This document shows, in pieces, positions 8,101 through 15,710 of a stretch of 34,152 bases of DNA. Made by a program: the position numbers and the translations under genes. The stretch spans positions 1 through 34,152 of the IMG/VR virus record IMGVR_UViG_3300017746_002838. One strand, 5' to 3'. Under the pieces are notes generated by a model. The model was not told the DNA's origin, did no database searches, and saw only the letters and a list, made by a program, of their open reading frames with translations. The stretch comes from a virus. The first letter of the stretch is position 1. Every line of letters starts with the position of its first letter.

Positions 8101-9476
8101 CCACCGCCACCGCCACCACCTGAGTTGGTGATTGTGATAGTGTCAGTTCCTTCATCGGTTGTAATTTGTATACCTGAGCCTGCCGCAAATGTAAGTCCGT
8201 CTGCACTACTGTCTGCACTAATAGTATTTTGTCCACTTACAAAAACGTGTTTGAACGCATTCTGCGGTGTAGCAGTACTATCAATTGTTAGTGTTTTAGT
8301 TCCAGCATTTATTGTTGCTGTGATATCATTTCCGCCTGTAATTGTAAACACATCATTTGTGTTTGCCGCGGACGCCGTGTTTGTGCCGTCTGTAAGTCTT
8401 ACAAATGAATTAGTTTGTGTTGCCCCACTCACTAATGCGTTTGCTTCTGCTTTACTATAGACACCTAAATTTGTTCTTGCCACTCCGGCATCAGTTAGAC
8501 CACTTAGGTTACTGGAATTTGTTGCCAATCCTAAAATGTAACTGTCATCTAATACTGTACCGTTAGTGTTGTTATATATTTGGATGGCTGTGTCAGCCTG
8601 TCCTTTGAAGTAGTTTGCGTGTACTTCATAAAATTGTCTTGTGGTTGAACCTATATCGTAACTGTTTGTTACTGTAGGTACACTTGTTTGGTCAAGTCTA
8701 ACAGTTTTTGCTAATATGCTTGATTCTGTAAAACTAGGTACTGTGATAGTTTTCCAATGTACAACACCGTTACCATATGTTGAAAGTACTTGGTCACTTG
8801 TACCGTCTGCTGTTGGCATTGTAAAACTGTTACCAATTTTTAATGCACCAGCACCTGTAATTTCTAAGTCTGGATTTGTTGTTAAACTGCCTTGAGCATA
8901 AAATTCAATATTAGTATTACTTCTTAGTTGGATATGTCCATCTGAATTTTGTGCTGTGGATAATATAAGTCCGTGTGCTGATGTTAATTCAACATCAACT
9001 AAATCGTTTGAACCTAATCTGAATCTTGTGTGTCCGTCAAAGGTTGTTGAATCACTATAAGTGCCGTAACTGTTACTGCTTTGCACACCTATAAACCCTG
9101 CAACATTGGCATTTGCTCCGTAGTTTTGTCCTTGTGCTACAAATACGTTTCCGTTATTATTGTGTAGTTGAAAAGGAGCAGTGGGTGAATATTGTGTGGC
9201 ATTAACTTTGATTAAGCCATTTGCTACATCTTCTGTTACTGTGGTATTTGTGCCTGGTGCAATGTTTTTAAATTTAAGAACTGAGCCGTCTTTTTCTTTA
9301 AAGACGCCAACTCCTGATGCTCCTACGTTGCTGGCACTAGCCACTGCCGCATTTGCGTTTGAACTTAAACTGTCTTGAGCAACAAAAATGCCTGATGACC
9401 CGTCATATACTAGTATCTGGTTATCCGAGATACTATCTATATTAAAGGTTAATTGGTCTCCTGTAATATTTGGCAT
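5160..9476 (-). CDS. Giant tail fibre with collagen-like tracts and internal repeats
   Basis: 1438 residues, by far the longest gene here. Six copies of a module of about 30 residues (core HLNQS...LSWNGSDYAWV) lie between about residues 510 and 1180. Three collagen-like Gly-X-Y tracts, with GPQGPQG and GATGPQG units, lie at about 927-954, 984-1031 and 1061-1085. Poly-Gly linkers and an ITI-rich beta region precede them, and a C-terminal domain of about 130 residues (from ATHWEEFRVDY) follows; this could be the receptor-binding tip. Collagen-like tracts in phage fibres are known to form trimeric rods. AGGA lies 8 nt before the ATG, and a late element sits at 9506-9513. It heads the operon 5160-1316. 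Confidence 0.85.
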   Translation of the reverse strand: MPNITGDQLTFNIDSISDNQILVYDGSSGIFVAQDSLSSNANAAVASASNVGASGVGVFKEKDGSVLKFKNIAPGTNTTVTEDVANGLIKVNATQYSPTAPFQLHNNNGNVFVAQGQNYGANANVAGFIGVQSSNSYGTYSDSTTFDGHTRFRLGSNDLVDVELTSAHGLILSTAQNSDGHIQLRSNTNIEFYAQGSLTTNPDLEITGAGALKIGNSFTMPTADGTSDQVLSTYGNGVVHWKTITVPSFTESSILAKTVRLDQTSVPTVTNSYDIGSTTRQFYEVHANYFKGQADTAIQIYNNTNGTVLDDSYILGLATNSSNLSGLTDAGVARTNLGVYSKAEANALVSGATQTNSFVRLTDGTNTASAANTNDVFTITGGNDITATINAGTKTLTIDSTATPQNAFKHVFVSGQNTISADSSADGLTFAAGSGIQITTDEGTDTITITNSGGGGGGGATEAFKNIAVSGQTTIVADASADTVTFVAGTGMTITTDDANDSVTFNSSGSFTTSDVDAHLNQSNPTSGYVLSWNGSDYAWVSNAGYTDADVDTHLNQSGASASQVLSWNGSDYAWVAQSGGVALTDLSVTTASASGGGTLSYNNSTGAFTFAPADLTGYQTTAGLDAGINTHLNQSTAASGEVLSWNGSDYDWIAQTDAQALTYDSGTGNLSISGGNTVDLSSLLDNVDAQVLSISGNTISLTGQSGNVDLTSLLVAGNYDNADVDAHLNQSNPTSGYVLSWNGSDYAWVDNAGFTNTDVDSHLNQSNPTSGYVLSWNGSDYAWVAQTSSYGDSDVGTYLTAQGFDTKTNIIAEITDSAPATLDTLNELAAALGDDPNFATTTTTSLGNRLRIDVNNQNLSTSEKSNAVTNLGLHTVASSGAYSDLSGTPTLATVATSGVFTDLTSRPTITLSGNDLTYDGTTIDLTSVGATGPQGNTGAQGPQGAQGDTGDTGTTGIGITSTALVSSNLTITYSNSSVQDLGNVRGPVGPQGIQGPQGNVGATGPAGSNGSDGADGADSTVAGPQGPQGATGVSVSSAALSGDNLTLTLSNSTVLTAGNVRGPVGPTGAQGPQGDAGNDGAAGAVDQTLSASGNVITISGNNDTVDLTTMLAPYSKTDTDAQDLTISGNVISLTGQSGNVDLTSLLVAGNYDNADVDAHLNQSNPTSGYVLSWNGSDYAWVAQSGGGGSMSDVVDDTSPQLGGALDVNGQDIVSTSNGDIDLDPNGSGVVVFKGNATKGAGQFKLNCENNSHGITIKGPPHSAAASYTLTLPNNDGDADQVLKTDGSGGLSWVDQSGGGGGSVTRATHWEEFRVDYDSGDNSVSGNANVSAGISSIIFSGYDATIDFTGYDQPPLSIVLYGYDAQNNKYYVTHCDQNNRAQVAGNGSAGSPTAFTDFSSTTITVNVNLTNTGGQRDPGGFGQPAVASHTWVRFIMGD
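5931..7937 (-). repeat. Six-copy module inside the giant fibre gene
   Basis: Copies of the HLNQS...NGSDYAWV module lie near 5931-6015, 7117-7200, 7226-7310, 7510-7590, 7745-7830 and 7855-7937. The segments 5931-6083 and 7226-7378 encode almost identical blocks of about 50 residues, while the DNA differs at many third codon positions. This indicates an older duplication kept at protein level rather than a recent copy. Confidence 0.8.
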
Positions 9477-9505
9477 AAAAAAATCCTATAGTAATACTTA
9501 ATAAC

Positions 9506-9513
9506 TATTTATC
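9506..9513 (-). promoter_or_regulatory. T4-type late promoter (GATAAATA)
   Basis: GATAAATA on the minus strand. Initiation near 9500 leaves a leader of about 24 nt with an AGGA ribosome site before the giant fibre start at 9476. Confidence 0.65.
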
Positions 9514-9537
9514 ATCTAATGCTTTAAAGGAAATTTT

Positions 9538-9915
9538 TTAATTGTTCAGTAGGACCCTGCCAATTGCACCATAACTAGAGTCATATGTACTGCCATCGCC
9601 AAGTGCTGAACGATCCATTATAACTCTAAGGTAAACATAGTTACCTGTGAACGTGTATGCTTCAGAAAGTGTAACTCCAGTTGTTCCTGAAACAGGTTTA
9701 GTTATTTCTCTAATTGTAAACCAATCTGTTTCTGCAGGATTTAAACTTAATGTGCCTTGAATTTTTAGTACGCCTCTAAAAGCGGAGTAGTTGACTGCAA
9801 CGGTGTGAATACCGTCAGTATAGCCGTAATAACTATCTGCTTTTACTTTCTCACCGGTTTTATTCATTTCTGAATTGGTGTTTTCTAAAATTTCTACTGA
9901 ATATCGTGCTGGCAT
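9538..9915 (-). CDS. Small virion-associated protein of unknown role
   Basis: 125 residues beginning MPARYSVEILENTNSEMNKT, with a predicted all-beta character (alternating hydrophobic strands such as HTVAVNYSAF and YVYLRVIMD). I think it is a conserved small structural protein of marine T4-like phages but cannot name it. It lies between lysozyme and the giant fibre and has its own late element (9921-9928) only 5 nt before the ATG. No Shine-Dalgarno motif is present, so a leaderless late mRNA is predicted. Confidence 0.65.
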   Translation of the reverse strand: MPARYSVEILENTNSEMNKTGEKVKADSYYGYTDGIHTVAVNYSAFRGVLKIQGTLSLNPAETDWFTIREITKPVSGTTGVTLSEAYTFTGNYVYLRVIMDRSALGDGSTYDSSYGAIGRVLLNN

Positions 9916-9920
9916 ACAAG

Positions 9921-9928
9921 TATTTATC
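9921..9928 (-). promoter_or_regulatory. T4-type late promoter placed for a leaderless mRNA
   Basis: The minus strand reads GATAAATA-CTTGT-ATG. With late initiation 6 nt past the element, the first transcribed base is the A of the start codon at 9915. Confidence 0.65.
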
Positions 9929-9932
9929 TAAC

Positions 9933-10403
9933 TTATACTTTCTCGAGACGTTCCATTAAACGTTCAGCACGGTTAGTTACCTGTTTGTGCCAACGGCTAT
10001 CTCTGCCTTCTACTGCGGCTGTATTCCAATCTTCTTCAATGATTGCGGCGTGCATTTTCTTAAATTTACTTAAACGTGTTCTGCCCATATTGAACATCAT
10101 ATTGACTAGGATTTGTTGTACTTCGTCTGGTAAATCTCCAAATACACCTTCTTCGTATAATAGTTCGCATTCTGCTATTGCTGTGTCTAAATCTTTTTCA
10201 AAGCATTCTTTAACTCTGTCTTCGTCCACAGGTGTACCAACTTCTTGTCCATATTCAGGATCTGATTCTAATACCAAATGCCCAACACCAAATGTTGGAT
10301 ATCCGAGGTGATCCAAGTATACTTCATTTACTACTCCTTCATCTATTTTTAATTGTTCAAAAACTGCTTCTCTATCCAGTTTTGTATCTTTTCTAAAAAA
10401 CAT
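9933..10403 (-). CDS. T4-type lysozyme (GH24 endolysin)
   Basis: 156 residues that align with T4 lysozyme over the whole length. The catalytic triad is intact with T4 spacing: E22 in KIDEGV, D31 in YLDHLGYP and T37 in TFGVGH (T4 E11, D20, T26). The C-terminal part keeps the ILVNMMFNMG helix and SRWHKQVTNRAERL (T4 SRWYNQTPNRAKR). It cleaves the peptidoglycan glycan backbone. There is no signal peptide, so release would need a holin, which I could not identify with certainty. A strong AAGGAG site precedes the ATG, which overlaps the previous stop as TAATG. A free endolysin is likelier than a gp5 tail lysozyme because no fused domains are present. Confidence 0.93.
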   Translation of the reverse strand: MFFRKDTKLDREAVFEQLKIDEGVVNEVYLDHLGYPTFGVGHLVLESDPEYGQEVGTPVDEDRVKECFEKDLDTAIAECELLYEEGVFGDLPDEVQQILVNMMFNMGRTRLSKFKKMHAAIIEEDWNTAAVEGRDSRWHKQVTNRAERLMERLEKV

Positions 10404-11134
10404 TATTTCTCCTTAAAATCTTCGTAAAGGACTGCCTTTGTTACTGACTTTACTTTTCCGCCTAAACTCAAAGTAACTATCCCTAAATCTTTTTTATCAT
10501 TCACATACAGAATTCTTTTTGTTCGCCAACCTCTATATGTGTCAGTGAAGTATTCTTTTTTACCACATCTACCACCTAATCTATTAAGCAGTGACTTGAA
10601 TTTTTGTTTGCTCTGTTCAGATAAATCTGTACGTTTAGCATAATATTCTGGTGTAAATTCTATTTTATATCTATATTTATTCAACCATAGGTTAGGACGT
10701 AGTGCAACCTCGGTATCTTGTAATACTTCTGCTTCTAAATCTTCTCTGGGTCCACAAATACGTTTAACGAACCTGTGGAACTGTTCCACAAAATCTTTAA
10801 GGTGGTCGGCATCAGTAAACCAAATAGTTCTGTCTTTTTCCCAACGTTGTCTAAAAACATCGTGTCTGTGTGTAAACCAGTAATCATTATTTGCGTGTCT
10901 CACTTCACCTAAGAATTTAGCAATTTTGTGATGTATAGTGGTTAACGTATGGTCCTCGTTGTCGTGCATAAATGAATCATAGTCTCCTTCTTCCTCGCCT
11001 GTAATACTGTTTATTATAATTCTACTGCCGTCTATAATAACTTTATATGGGTAATGCCCATACTCTTTTTTGTACATAGGCTCTACTGGAATAGAGTGTA
11101 ACACAAATCCTAATGCTTTAATTTGATTAGCCAA
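10403..11134 (-). CDS. Conserved-looking protein of unknown function, TTG start
   Basis: 243 residues, unrecognised. The sequence is charged and aromatic (for example NNDYWFTHRHDVFRQRW near residue 85) with a basic C-terminal domain rich in Lys and Arg and ending VLYEDFKEK. No signal peptide, membrane segment or catalytic motif is clear. The start is a TTG at 11134: GGAGAT lies 7 nt upstream, the frame overlaps the clpA stop by 8 nt, and the next Met is only at residue 20. It sits between clpA and lysozyme and is probably translationally coupled to clpA. Confidence 0.65.
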   Translation of the reverse strand: MANQIKALGFVLHSIPVEPMYKKEYGHYPYKVIIDGSRIIINSITGEEEGDYDSFMHDNEDHTLTTIHHKIAKFLGEVRHANNDYWFTHRHDVFRQRWEKDRTIWFTDADHLKDFVEQFHRFVKRICGPREDLEAEVLQDTEVALRPNLWLNKYRYKIEFTPEYYAKRTDLSEQSKQKFKSLLNRLGGRCGKKEYFTDTYRGWRTKRILYVNDKKDLGIVTLSLGGKVKSVTKAVLYEDFKEK

Positions 11135-13289
11135 TTACAAAATCTCCGTCTTTATAATCTATGACAAAGTCTTTGTGTTCTGCTTCTTCGTAAATAATCT
11201 TTTTACTTAAAGGCTTCTTAACCTTCTCTTCGAACACTCTTTTAAGGGGTCTAGCACCCATTGTAGGCTCGTATCCTGCTTTGGCTAGTTCTTCTGTAGC
11301 AAGTGGAGTAAACACAATTCTAATGTCTTTATCGTTGCCCTGTAGCAGTTCATTTGTTTCATCTATAAGCCTGTCTATAATCATATACATTTGATCCATA
11401 CCCAGTTTATTAAACTTGACTACTGAATCTATTCTGTTTCTAAACTCTGGAGTAAAGAAAGTTTTAACTGCTTTGACATCTGTATCTTTCTTCTTTTGTT
11501 CTCCGAAACCTACTTTGAGTTTTTCTGCATCAGCGGCACCTAAGTTACTTGTCATTAGCAATATCGCATTATTAAAGGAAACTGTTTTACCTGTACTACC
11601 TGTAAGTCTACCGTCGTCCATTATTTGTAACAACACATTTAATACTTCTGGTGCGGCTTTTTCTACTTCGTCTAGTAGTAAAATACAGTTAGGGTGTTTC
11701 TCAACTTCTGATAATAACAGTCCTTGTCCTAGTTCGCCTTCTGCGTGTCCTACATAACCAGGAGGAGCACCAATCAATTTACTTACACTATGCCTTTCCA
11801 TATACTCTGACATATCAAATCTTACCAACTCAACATCTAGACACTCTGAAAGTCGTTTTGCTGTTTCTGTTTTACCAACACCAGTTGGGCCTACTAATAA
11901 GAAACTACCAATGGGTTTATCGTGTTCCCTTAGTCCTGCTTTGCTAACAAGTATGCTTTCTACCATCTTATCTATTGCATCATCTTGTCCAAACACTTTG
12001 TCTTTTATTCTAGCATCTAATGTTTTATAACTGTCTTTCTGTGATACATCTAACATATCTTTACTTACTTTTGATATTTTAGCAACTTGCTGAAATACAT
12101 TTTCCATAGACACATTAGGTACTTTATCTAATTTACTAACTGCACCTGCTTGGTCTAGTACATCAATTGCTTTGTCTGGCAATGCTTTGTTTTTGATATA
12201 TTGTTCTGACAAAGTAACAATCTTTTCTATAGTGCCTTCATCATACATCACACCGTGGTAGTCTTCAAAGAGAGGTTGCAATCCTTTACACACTTCAATG
12301 GTGTCTGAAATATTCATTGCTTCAACTTCTAATCTTTGGAATCTACGCATTAATGCTCTGTCTTTTTCAAAACTGTTTGCAAATTCATCTGGAGTAGTTG
12401 CACCAATAGTTTGAAGTTTGCCTTTGCCCAGAACTGGCTTTAAAATATTAGCAACATCTAAACTGCTACTTCCTGCACTACCGGCACCCATAATCTGATG
12501 TATCTCATCTATAAACAATATGACATCATCTCTGCCTTCTAATCCTTCCAGCACATTCTTCATACGTTCTTCAAAGTCGCCTCTAAACTTAGTACCAGCA
12601 ACCATTGAGCCAATGTCTAAATTGTAAACTTGTTTGCCTTGTAATGCTTCAGGTATATCCTTGTTTACAATTCTGTAAGCAATACCTTCTGCAATAGCAG
12701 TTTTACCTGTGCCTGGTTCTCCAACTAACACACAATTATTTTTCTTACGTCTAGCAAGTACTTCTACTACTTCTCTGACTTCTTCGTGTCTGCCAATTAG
12801 CGGATCAACACCGCCGTCTATAACTTCTTGATTTAAGTTTTTGAGGAAACTTCCATCTAGTTCGCCGTTAGCATCTTCACTAACAACTGCATTTACTAGT
12901 ACTGTTCTGTTTACATTATTTGCTTGTAGGAAATAACTTGCTTGGCTTTCTTTTTCACTACACAAACTGATTAATACATCTAGTTCTGTAATTTCTTCTC
13001 TACCTGTGAATACAACTTGCGTAAATGCTCTTTGTAAAACTCTTTCTACAGATGTTGTGGGTCTAGGTGTGCCTGTGCTACCGCCCTCACTTTTAAGTCC
13101 GTTGTAATCTGTGTTATTTAAATATTCTTCTATATCAGAATCTAATGTTTTTAAGTCTCCACCGACACCTAAACATAACTGTCTAACTTGCTCATTTTTT
13201 AAAAGTATAAACAGAACGTGTTCCAAAGTGACATACTCGTGTCCTCTGTTAGATGCTTCTGTACTTGCTGATGATACTATGTGTTCCAT
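11127..13289 (-). CDS. clpA: ClpA-type AAA+ unfoldase of the Clp protease
   Basis: 720 residues, close to E. coli ClpA in length and order. The Clp N-domain (about 1-140, YVTLEHVLFILL) carries the adaptor and substrate surface. D1 has Walker A GEPGTGKT (190-197) and Walker B VILFIDEIH (256-264). D2 has Walker A GPTGVGKT (467-474), Walker B ILLLDEVEKA (536-545) and the TPEFRNR sensor region. There is no ClpB-type middle domain. KVGFGEQ (592-598) aligns with the ClpA IGL loop and fits the [LIV]-G-[FL] ClpP-docking consensus, so it should bind a ClpP; one is encoded at 32537-33139. The dnaJ stop lies 22 nt upstream. A late-type ATTAAATA sits exactly 5 nt before the ATG, suggesting both read-through and leaderless late expression. 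Confidence 0.93.
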   Translation of the reverse strand: MEHIVSSASTEASNRGHEYVTLEHVLFILLKNEQVRQLCLGVGGDLKTLDSDIEEYLNNTDYNGLKSEGGSTGTPRPTTSVERVLQRAFTQVVFTGREEITELDVLISLCSEKESQASYFLQANNVNRTVLVNAVVSEDANGELDGSFLKNLNQEVIDGGVDPLIGRHEEVREVVEVLARRKKNNCVLVGEPGTGKTAIAEGIAYRIVNKDIPEALQGKQVYNLDIGSMVAGTKFRGDFEERMKNVLEGLEGRDDVILFIDEIHQIMGAGSAGSSSLDVANILKPVLGKGKLQTIGATTPDEFANSFEKDRALMRRFQRLEVEAMNISDTIEVCKGLQPLFEDYHGVMYDEGTIEKIVTLSEQYIKNKALPDKAIDVLDQAGAVSKLDKVPNVSMENVFQQVAKISKVSKDMLDVSQKDSYKTLDARIKDKVFGQDDAIDKMVESILVSKAGLREHDKPIGSFLLVGPTGVGKTETAKRLSECLDVELVRFDMSEYMERHSVSKLIGAPPGYVGHAEGELGQGLLLSEVEKHPNCILLLDEVEKAAPEVLNVLLQIMDDGRLTGSTGKTVSFNNAILLMTSNLGAADAEKLKVGFGEQKKKDTDVKAVKTFFTPEFRNRIDSVVKFNKLGMDQMYMIIDRLIDETNELLQGNDKDIRIVFTPLATEELAKAGYEPTMGARPLKRVFEEKVKKPLSKKIIYEEAEHKDFVIDYKDGDFVIG

Positions 13290-13294
13290 AATAC

Positions 13295-13302
13295 TATTTA
13301 AT
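13295..13302 (-). promoter_or_regulatory. Late-promoter variant 5 nt before clpA
   Basis: The minus strand reads ATTAAATA-GTATT-ATG. The first base differs from TATAAATA, but the TAAATA core and the 5-nt spacing to ATG match those at 9915, 32051 and 33782. An AAGGAA further upstream could serve the longer dnaJ-clpA transcript. Confidence 0.45.
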
Positions 13303-13311
13303 TCCTTGTTG

Positions 13312-14085
13312 TTATTTGTATTCTTTAAACTGATTTCTATACTGTTCTAGTAATTGTCGTTGCTCTTGAGTGATGTTTTTGGGTATAGTAATATTTACTA
13401 TGATATACAAATCACCTACTCTTCCATTCTGTGGATTTACAAATCCTTTTTGAGATAATCTTATTCTGGAATCGTGTTGTGTTCCGACTGGTACTTTGAC
13501 TTCATAAACTTTGTTATCTAAATTTCTAATTTCTATTTTACCACCCAAAATGGCATCTATTACATCCACACTCATCCTAGCATACAAATCATCTCCGTCT
13601 CTAACAAAAGTGTCTGAACGTCTATAAGTAATTTGTACTAACAAATCACCACCTGGCTTAAACTCTGGAAAATTCAAACTTGCACCGTGTGGGAATCCTT
13701 GTGGTATATTCAGTTCTAATTCTTGCCCATCTACGTTTATAGTTTTAGTACAACCTAAGTATGCTTCTTGTATATCTATTTGTACTGTTATCTGAAAACG
13801 TTGTCTATAATTTCTTTGTTGACCTCTGCCCCCAAAAATATCACTAAATGCATCACTGAATATATCGCTGAAAGGATTACTTCCGCCACCGAATGGACTA
13901 GGGTTATCGTATTCTTGTTTCTTCTTTGGATCACTAACTGTGTCGTATGCTACTTGAATCTTTTTGAACTGTTCAGTATCGCCGCCTTTGTCAGGGTGGT
14001 GTTTACTCGCAAGTTTGCGATATGCTTGTTTAATCTCCTTTGGAGTGGCATTTTTAGATATGCCTAAAGTTTGATAGTGGTCCAT
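13312..14085 (-). CDS. CbpA-type DnaJ co-chaperone (J-domain protein without zinc finger)
   Basis: 257 residues. An N-terminal J domain (1-65) carries HPD (30-32), the motif that stimulates DnaK ATPase, followed by a Gly/Phe-rich linker (about 65-95, FGGGSNPFSDIF) and the two-part C-terminal substrate-binding region. The CxxCxGxG zinc-finger repeats of classical DnaJ are absent, so this is a class II (CbpA-like) J protein, somewhat shorter than E. coli CbpA (about 306). It should work with the host DnaK, as no phage DnaK is seen. A sigma70-like promoter (14092-14120) puts the transcription start at or next to the ATG, so the mRNA is predicted leaderless. It lies directly upstream of clpA. Confidence 0.92.
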   Translation of the reverse strand: MDHYQTLGISKNATPKEIKQAYRKLASKHHPDKGGDTEQFKKIQVAYDTVSDPKKKQEYDNPSPFGGGSNPFSDIFSDAFSDIFGGRGQQRNYRQRFQITVQIDIQEAYLGCTKTINVDGQELELNIPQGFPHGASLNFPEFKPGGDLLVQITYRRSDTFVRDGDDLYARMSVDVIDAILGGKIEIRNLDNKVYEVKVPVGTQHDSRIRLSQKGFVNPQNGRVGDLYIIVNITIPKNITQEQRQLLEQYRNQFKEYK

Positions 14086-14091
14086 TGGTTT

Positions 14092-14120
14092 ATTATAGCA
14101 ACTAATCTATGTAAAGTCAA
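14092..14120 (-). promoter_or_regulatory. sigma70-like promoter for the dnaJ-clpA unit
   Basis: TTGACT, a 17-nt spacer, then TATAAT on the minus strand. Six nucleotides separate TATAAT from the dnaJ ATG, so initiation would fall at the start codon. Confidence 0.75.
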
Positions 14121-14821
14121 GAATCATATGATTCTGATTGATCCATTACATTATGCCAACTGTAAGTAAGTTTGCCATTTTCAATCATACTATCTAATAT
14201 TTTTTGAGGTTTAAATTCTCCATATGTTAAACCCCAATAGTTGGTATGTTGAATTACAGGCAAATGAAACAGTATGTAATCTATATTTACTGCTACACCT
14301 TTTTTAATTAATACCAATTGATGATTACCTAAAATAAGTTTACGCCAATTTAAATTATCACGTATAAAAGCATCAACACCTTCTGTTACTTCGGGCCATA
14401 CTGAGTTCATATAATCGTCTATTACAATAATCTCTTCTGTAATTTTGCTGAACTTTCTTAATGTATTAAGTGTTGCACCTGATGTTTTGTCAGCATCTAA
14501 ATGTGTAAGTTTATATTTCTTTAAATCCTTTGGCTTTAATTCATCTGTGGATTTATCAACAAATGTTATCTTTTTATAGTCATCATCCAGTAATTGATCC
14601 AGTACTGCTTCTTTGGTCCATCCTTGTTGCCAGTTATCAACGATTGTGATATCATTTGAAAAATCCAACATAGGAAACGTACTACCTCCAGCACCAGCAC
14701 CTACATCACACATTGGTTCGTTTTTGTAATTTCTAATCAAACAGAAGAATATAAACCAGTCAACACCTGTTTTACCTGGTCTATTAATTTTGCTTTGTAA
14801 TTGCAGATTAGTATATTTCAT
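14117..14821 (-). CDS. Class I SAM-dependent methyltransferase-like protein
   Basis: 234 residues. DVGAGAGGSTFPML (39-52) is a Rossmann motif I-like glycine loop and is followed by ITIVDNW (58-64, an acidic residue after strand 2). HLDADKTSG (107-115) and IVIDDYMNSVWPEV (132-145) match the acidic strand-4 and strand-5 region of the Methyltransf_24 type, in which the second acidic pair can bind a metal. The substrate is unknown; small molecules, glycans or proteins are possible. A weak late-like TTTAAATA (14832-14839) lies upstream. The fold is likely; activity is inferred. Confidence 0.6.
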   Translation of the reverse strand: MKYTNLQLQSKINRPGKTGVDWFIFFCLIRNYKNEPMCDVGAGAGGSTFPMLDFSNDITIVDNWQQGWTKEAVLDQLLDDDYKKITFVDKSTDELKPKDLKKYKLTHLDADKTSGATLNTLRKFSKITEEIIVIDDYMNSVWPEVTEGVDAFIRDNLNWRKLILGNHQLVLIKKGVAVNIDYILFHLPVIQHTNYWGLTYGEFKPQKILDSMIENGKLTYSWHNVMDQSESYDS

Positions 14822-14845
14822 ATACTATACTTATTTAAAAAATTA

Positions 14846-15295
14846 CTAATCTTTCTTAGAATTGAAGTCCACTGGTTCGAACTCTGTGTCTGTAAAAGGC
14901 TTATCGCTTTTACTATTTTTTTGCTGTGACTTAGGCTCGTAATATTCTTTGTATGCTTTGAGTTGTGCTACTAGTCTAACAATTTGATTTCTAAGTTGCA
15001 CATTGTTCTTTTGTAACAATTCATAATCTTCATCTGTTAAAGAAAACAATACAGGATCTATGTTTGCTTTTTTAAGTTCTGCAAACACTTGTTCTTGATT
15101 ACCTTCTGTAATTACTTTCCAGTCTATTTGTTCTAATACTACAACTGGAGGAAGGTCTAAATCCAACCTCACACGTTCTACTTCAGTTGTCATAACTTGT
15201 AGACCTTTTGTTGTGCTACATCCACTAATAAGGAACGTAATCAGGATTGGCAATATTAGGGCATTCTGCATTAATTTGCGATTTCTTAGTTGCAT
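14846..15295 (-). CDS. Outer-membrane lipoprotein, probable o-spanin (Rz1-like)
   Basis: 149 residues with a lipoprotein signal: basic N-region (MQLRNRKLM), hydrophobic core (ALILPILITFLI) and lipobox LISGC, with lipidation predicted at C26. The mature part has an LDLPPVVVLEQIDWKV strand and a LTDEDYELLQKNN...IVRLVAQLKAYKEYY helix, a pattern I associate with spanin-type lipoproteins of tailed phages. A strong AGGAGG site before ATG 15295 fixes the start. The gene overlaps the 3' end of the membrane-anchored coiled-coil gene by 71 nt in another frame, as in Rz/Rz1 pairs. Its role would be outer-membrane disruption at lysis. Confidence 0.65.
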   Translation of the reverse strand: MQLRNRKLMQNALILPILITFLISGCSTTKGLQVMTTEVERVRLDLDLPPVVVLEQIDWKVITEGNQEQVFAELKKANIDPVLFSLTDEDYELLQKNNVQLRNQIVRLVAQLKAYKEYYEPKSQQKNSKSDKPFTDTEFEPVDFNSKKD

Positions 15296-15710
15296 TTAAT
15301 TCCTCCTCTGTTAGTGGCGAGCCTTGTGCTATTTCAAAACACCTTGCTCTTTGTTTTTCTCTTCTACCTTCTATAATCTCTACACTTCTAGGTTTACTTA
15401 CTGCTAAGTTACCAATGTCTCTTCTTTCACCTGAAGCATTTACTTTGTTGAACTTTTCATTAGCAACGTTTAAGTCTGCTGTGAGTTTTTGATTTTTTGC
15501 TTGTAGTTGTTTGTTGATATCTCTGATTTGTGCAATATCTTTTAATTGTTGCTCAATAACTTTTTTCTGTTCAGCAACAGCACCTTCTAATTTAGCATTG
15601 TTAAGTGTAAGAATTTCGTTTTCTGATTGTAAATGTTTGACATACATAAGTCCTCCCATTGCACCAAGGACTGCTATACCCATTATGATTAATTTAAGTT
15701 GACTGAACAT
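15225..15710 (-). CDS. Membrane-anchored coiled-coil protein, probable i-spanin (Rz-like)
   Basis: 161 residues: an N-terminal membrane segment (about 6-24, LIIMGIAVLGAMGGLMYV) followed by a long coiled coil (about 25-90, rich in Glu, Lys, Gln and Asn) and a C-terminal periplasmic tail with two Cys residues. This is the type II membrane topology of an i-spanin, which pairs with the overlapping lipoprotein gene to fuse the two membranes at lysis. The start overlaps the end of the acyl-carrier-like gene by 17 nt. The pairing rests on topology plus overlap, not on sequence identity to Rz. Confidence 0.65.
   Translation of the reverse strand: MFSQLKLIIMGIAVLGAMGGLMYVKHLQSENEILTLNNAKLEGAVAEQKKVIEQQLKDIAQIRDINKQLQAKNQKLTADLNVANEKFNKVNASGERRDIGNLAVSKPRSVEIIEGRREKQRARCFEIAQGSPLTEEELNATKKSQINAECPNIANPDYVPY

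Noticed and set aside
7990-8460. Plus-strand frame of 156 codons with a poly-proline tract
   Set aside because: The proline run is the complement of the poly-glycine linker of the giant fibre; no start signals.
5160-9476. CRISPR-like or mobile-element origin of the spaced repeats
   Set aside because: The repeats are in frame, encode a conserved protein module and vary at synonymous sites; spacers are also coding.
14873-14884. GGTTCGAACTC, a tRNA T-loop-like string
   Set aside because: No cloverleaf can be drawn around it; it lies inside the coding sequence of the lipoprotein.
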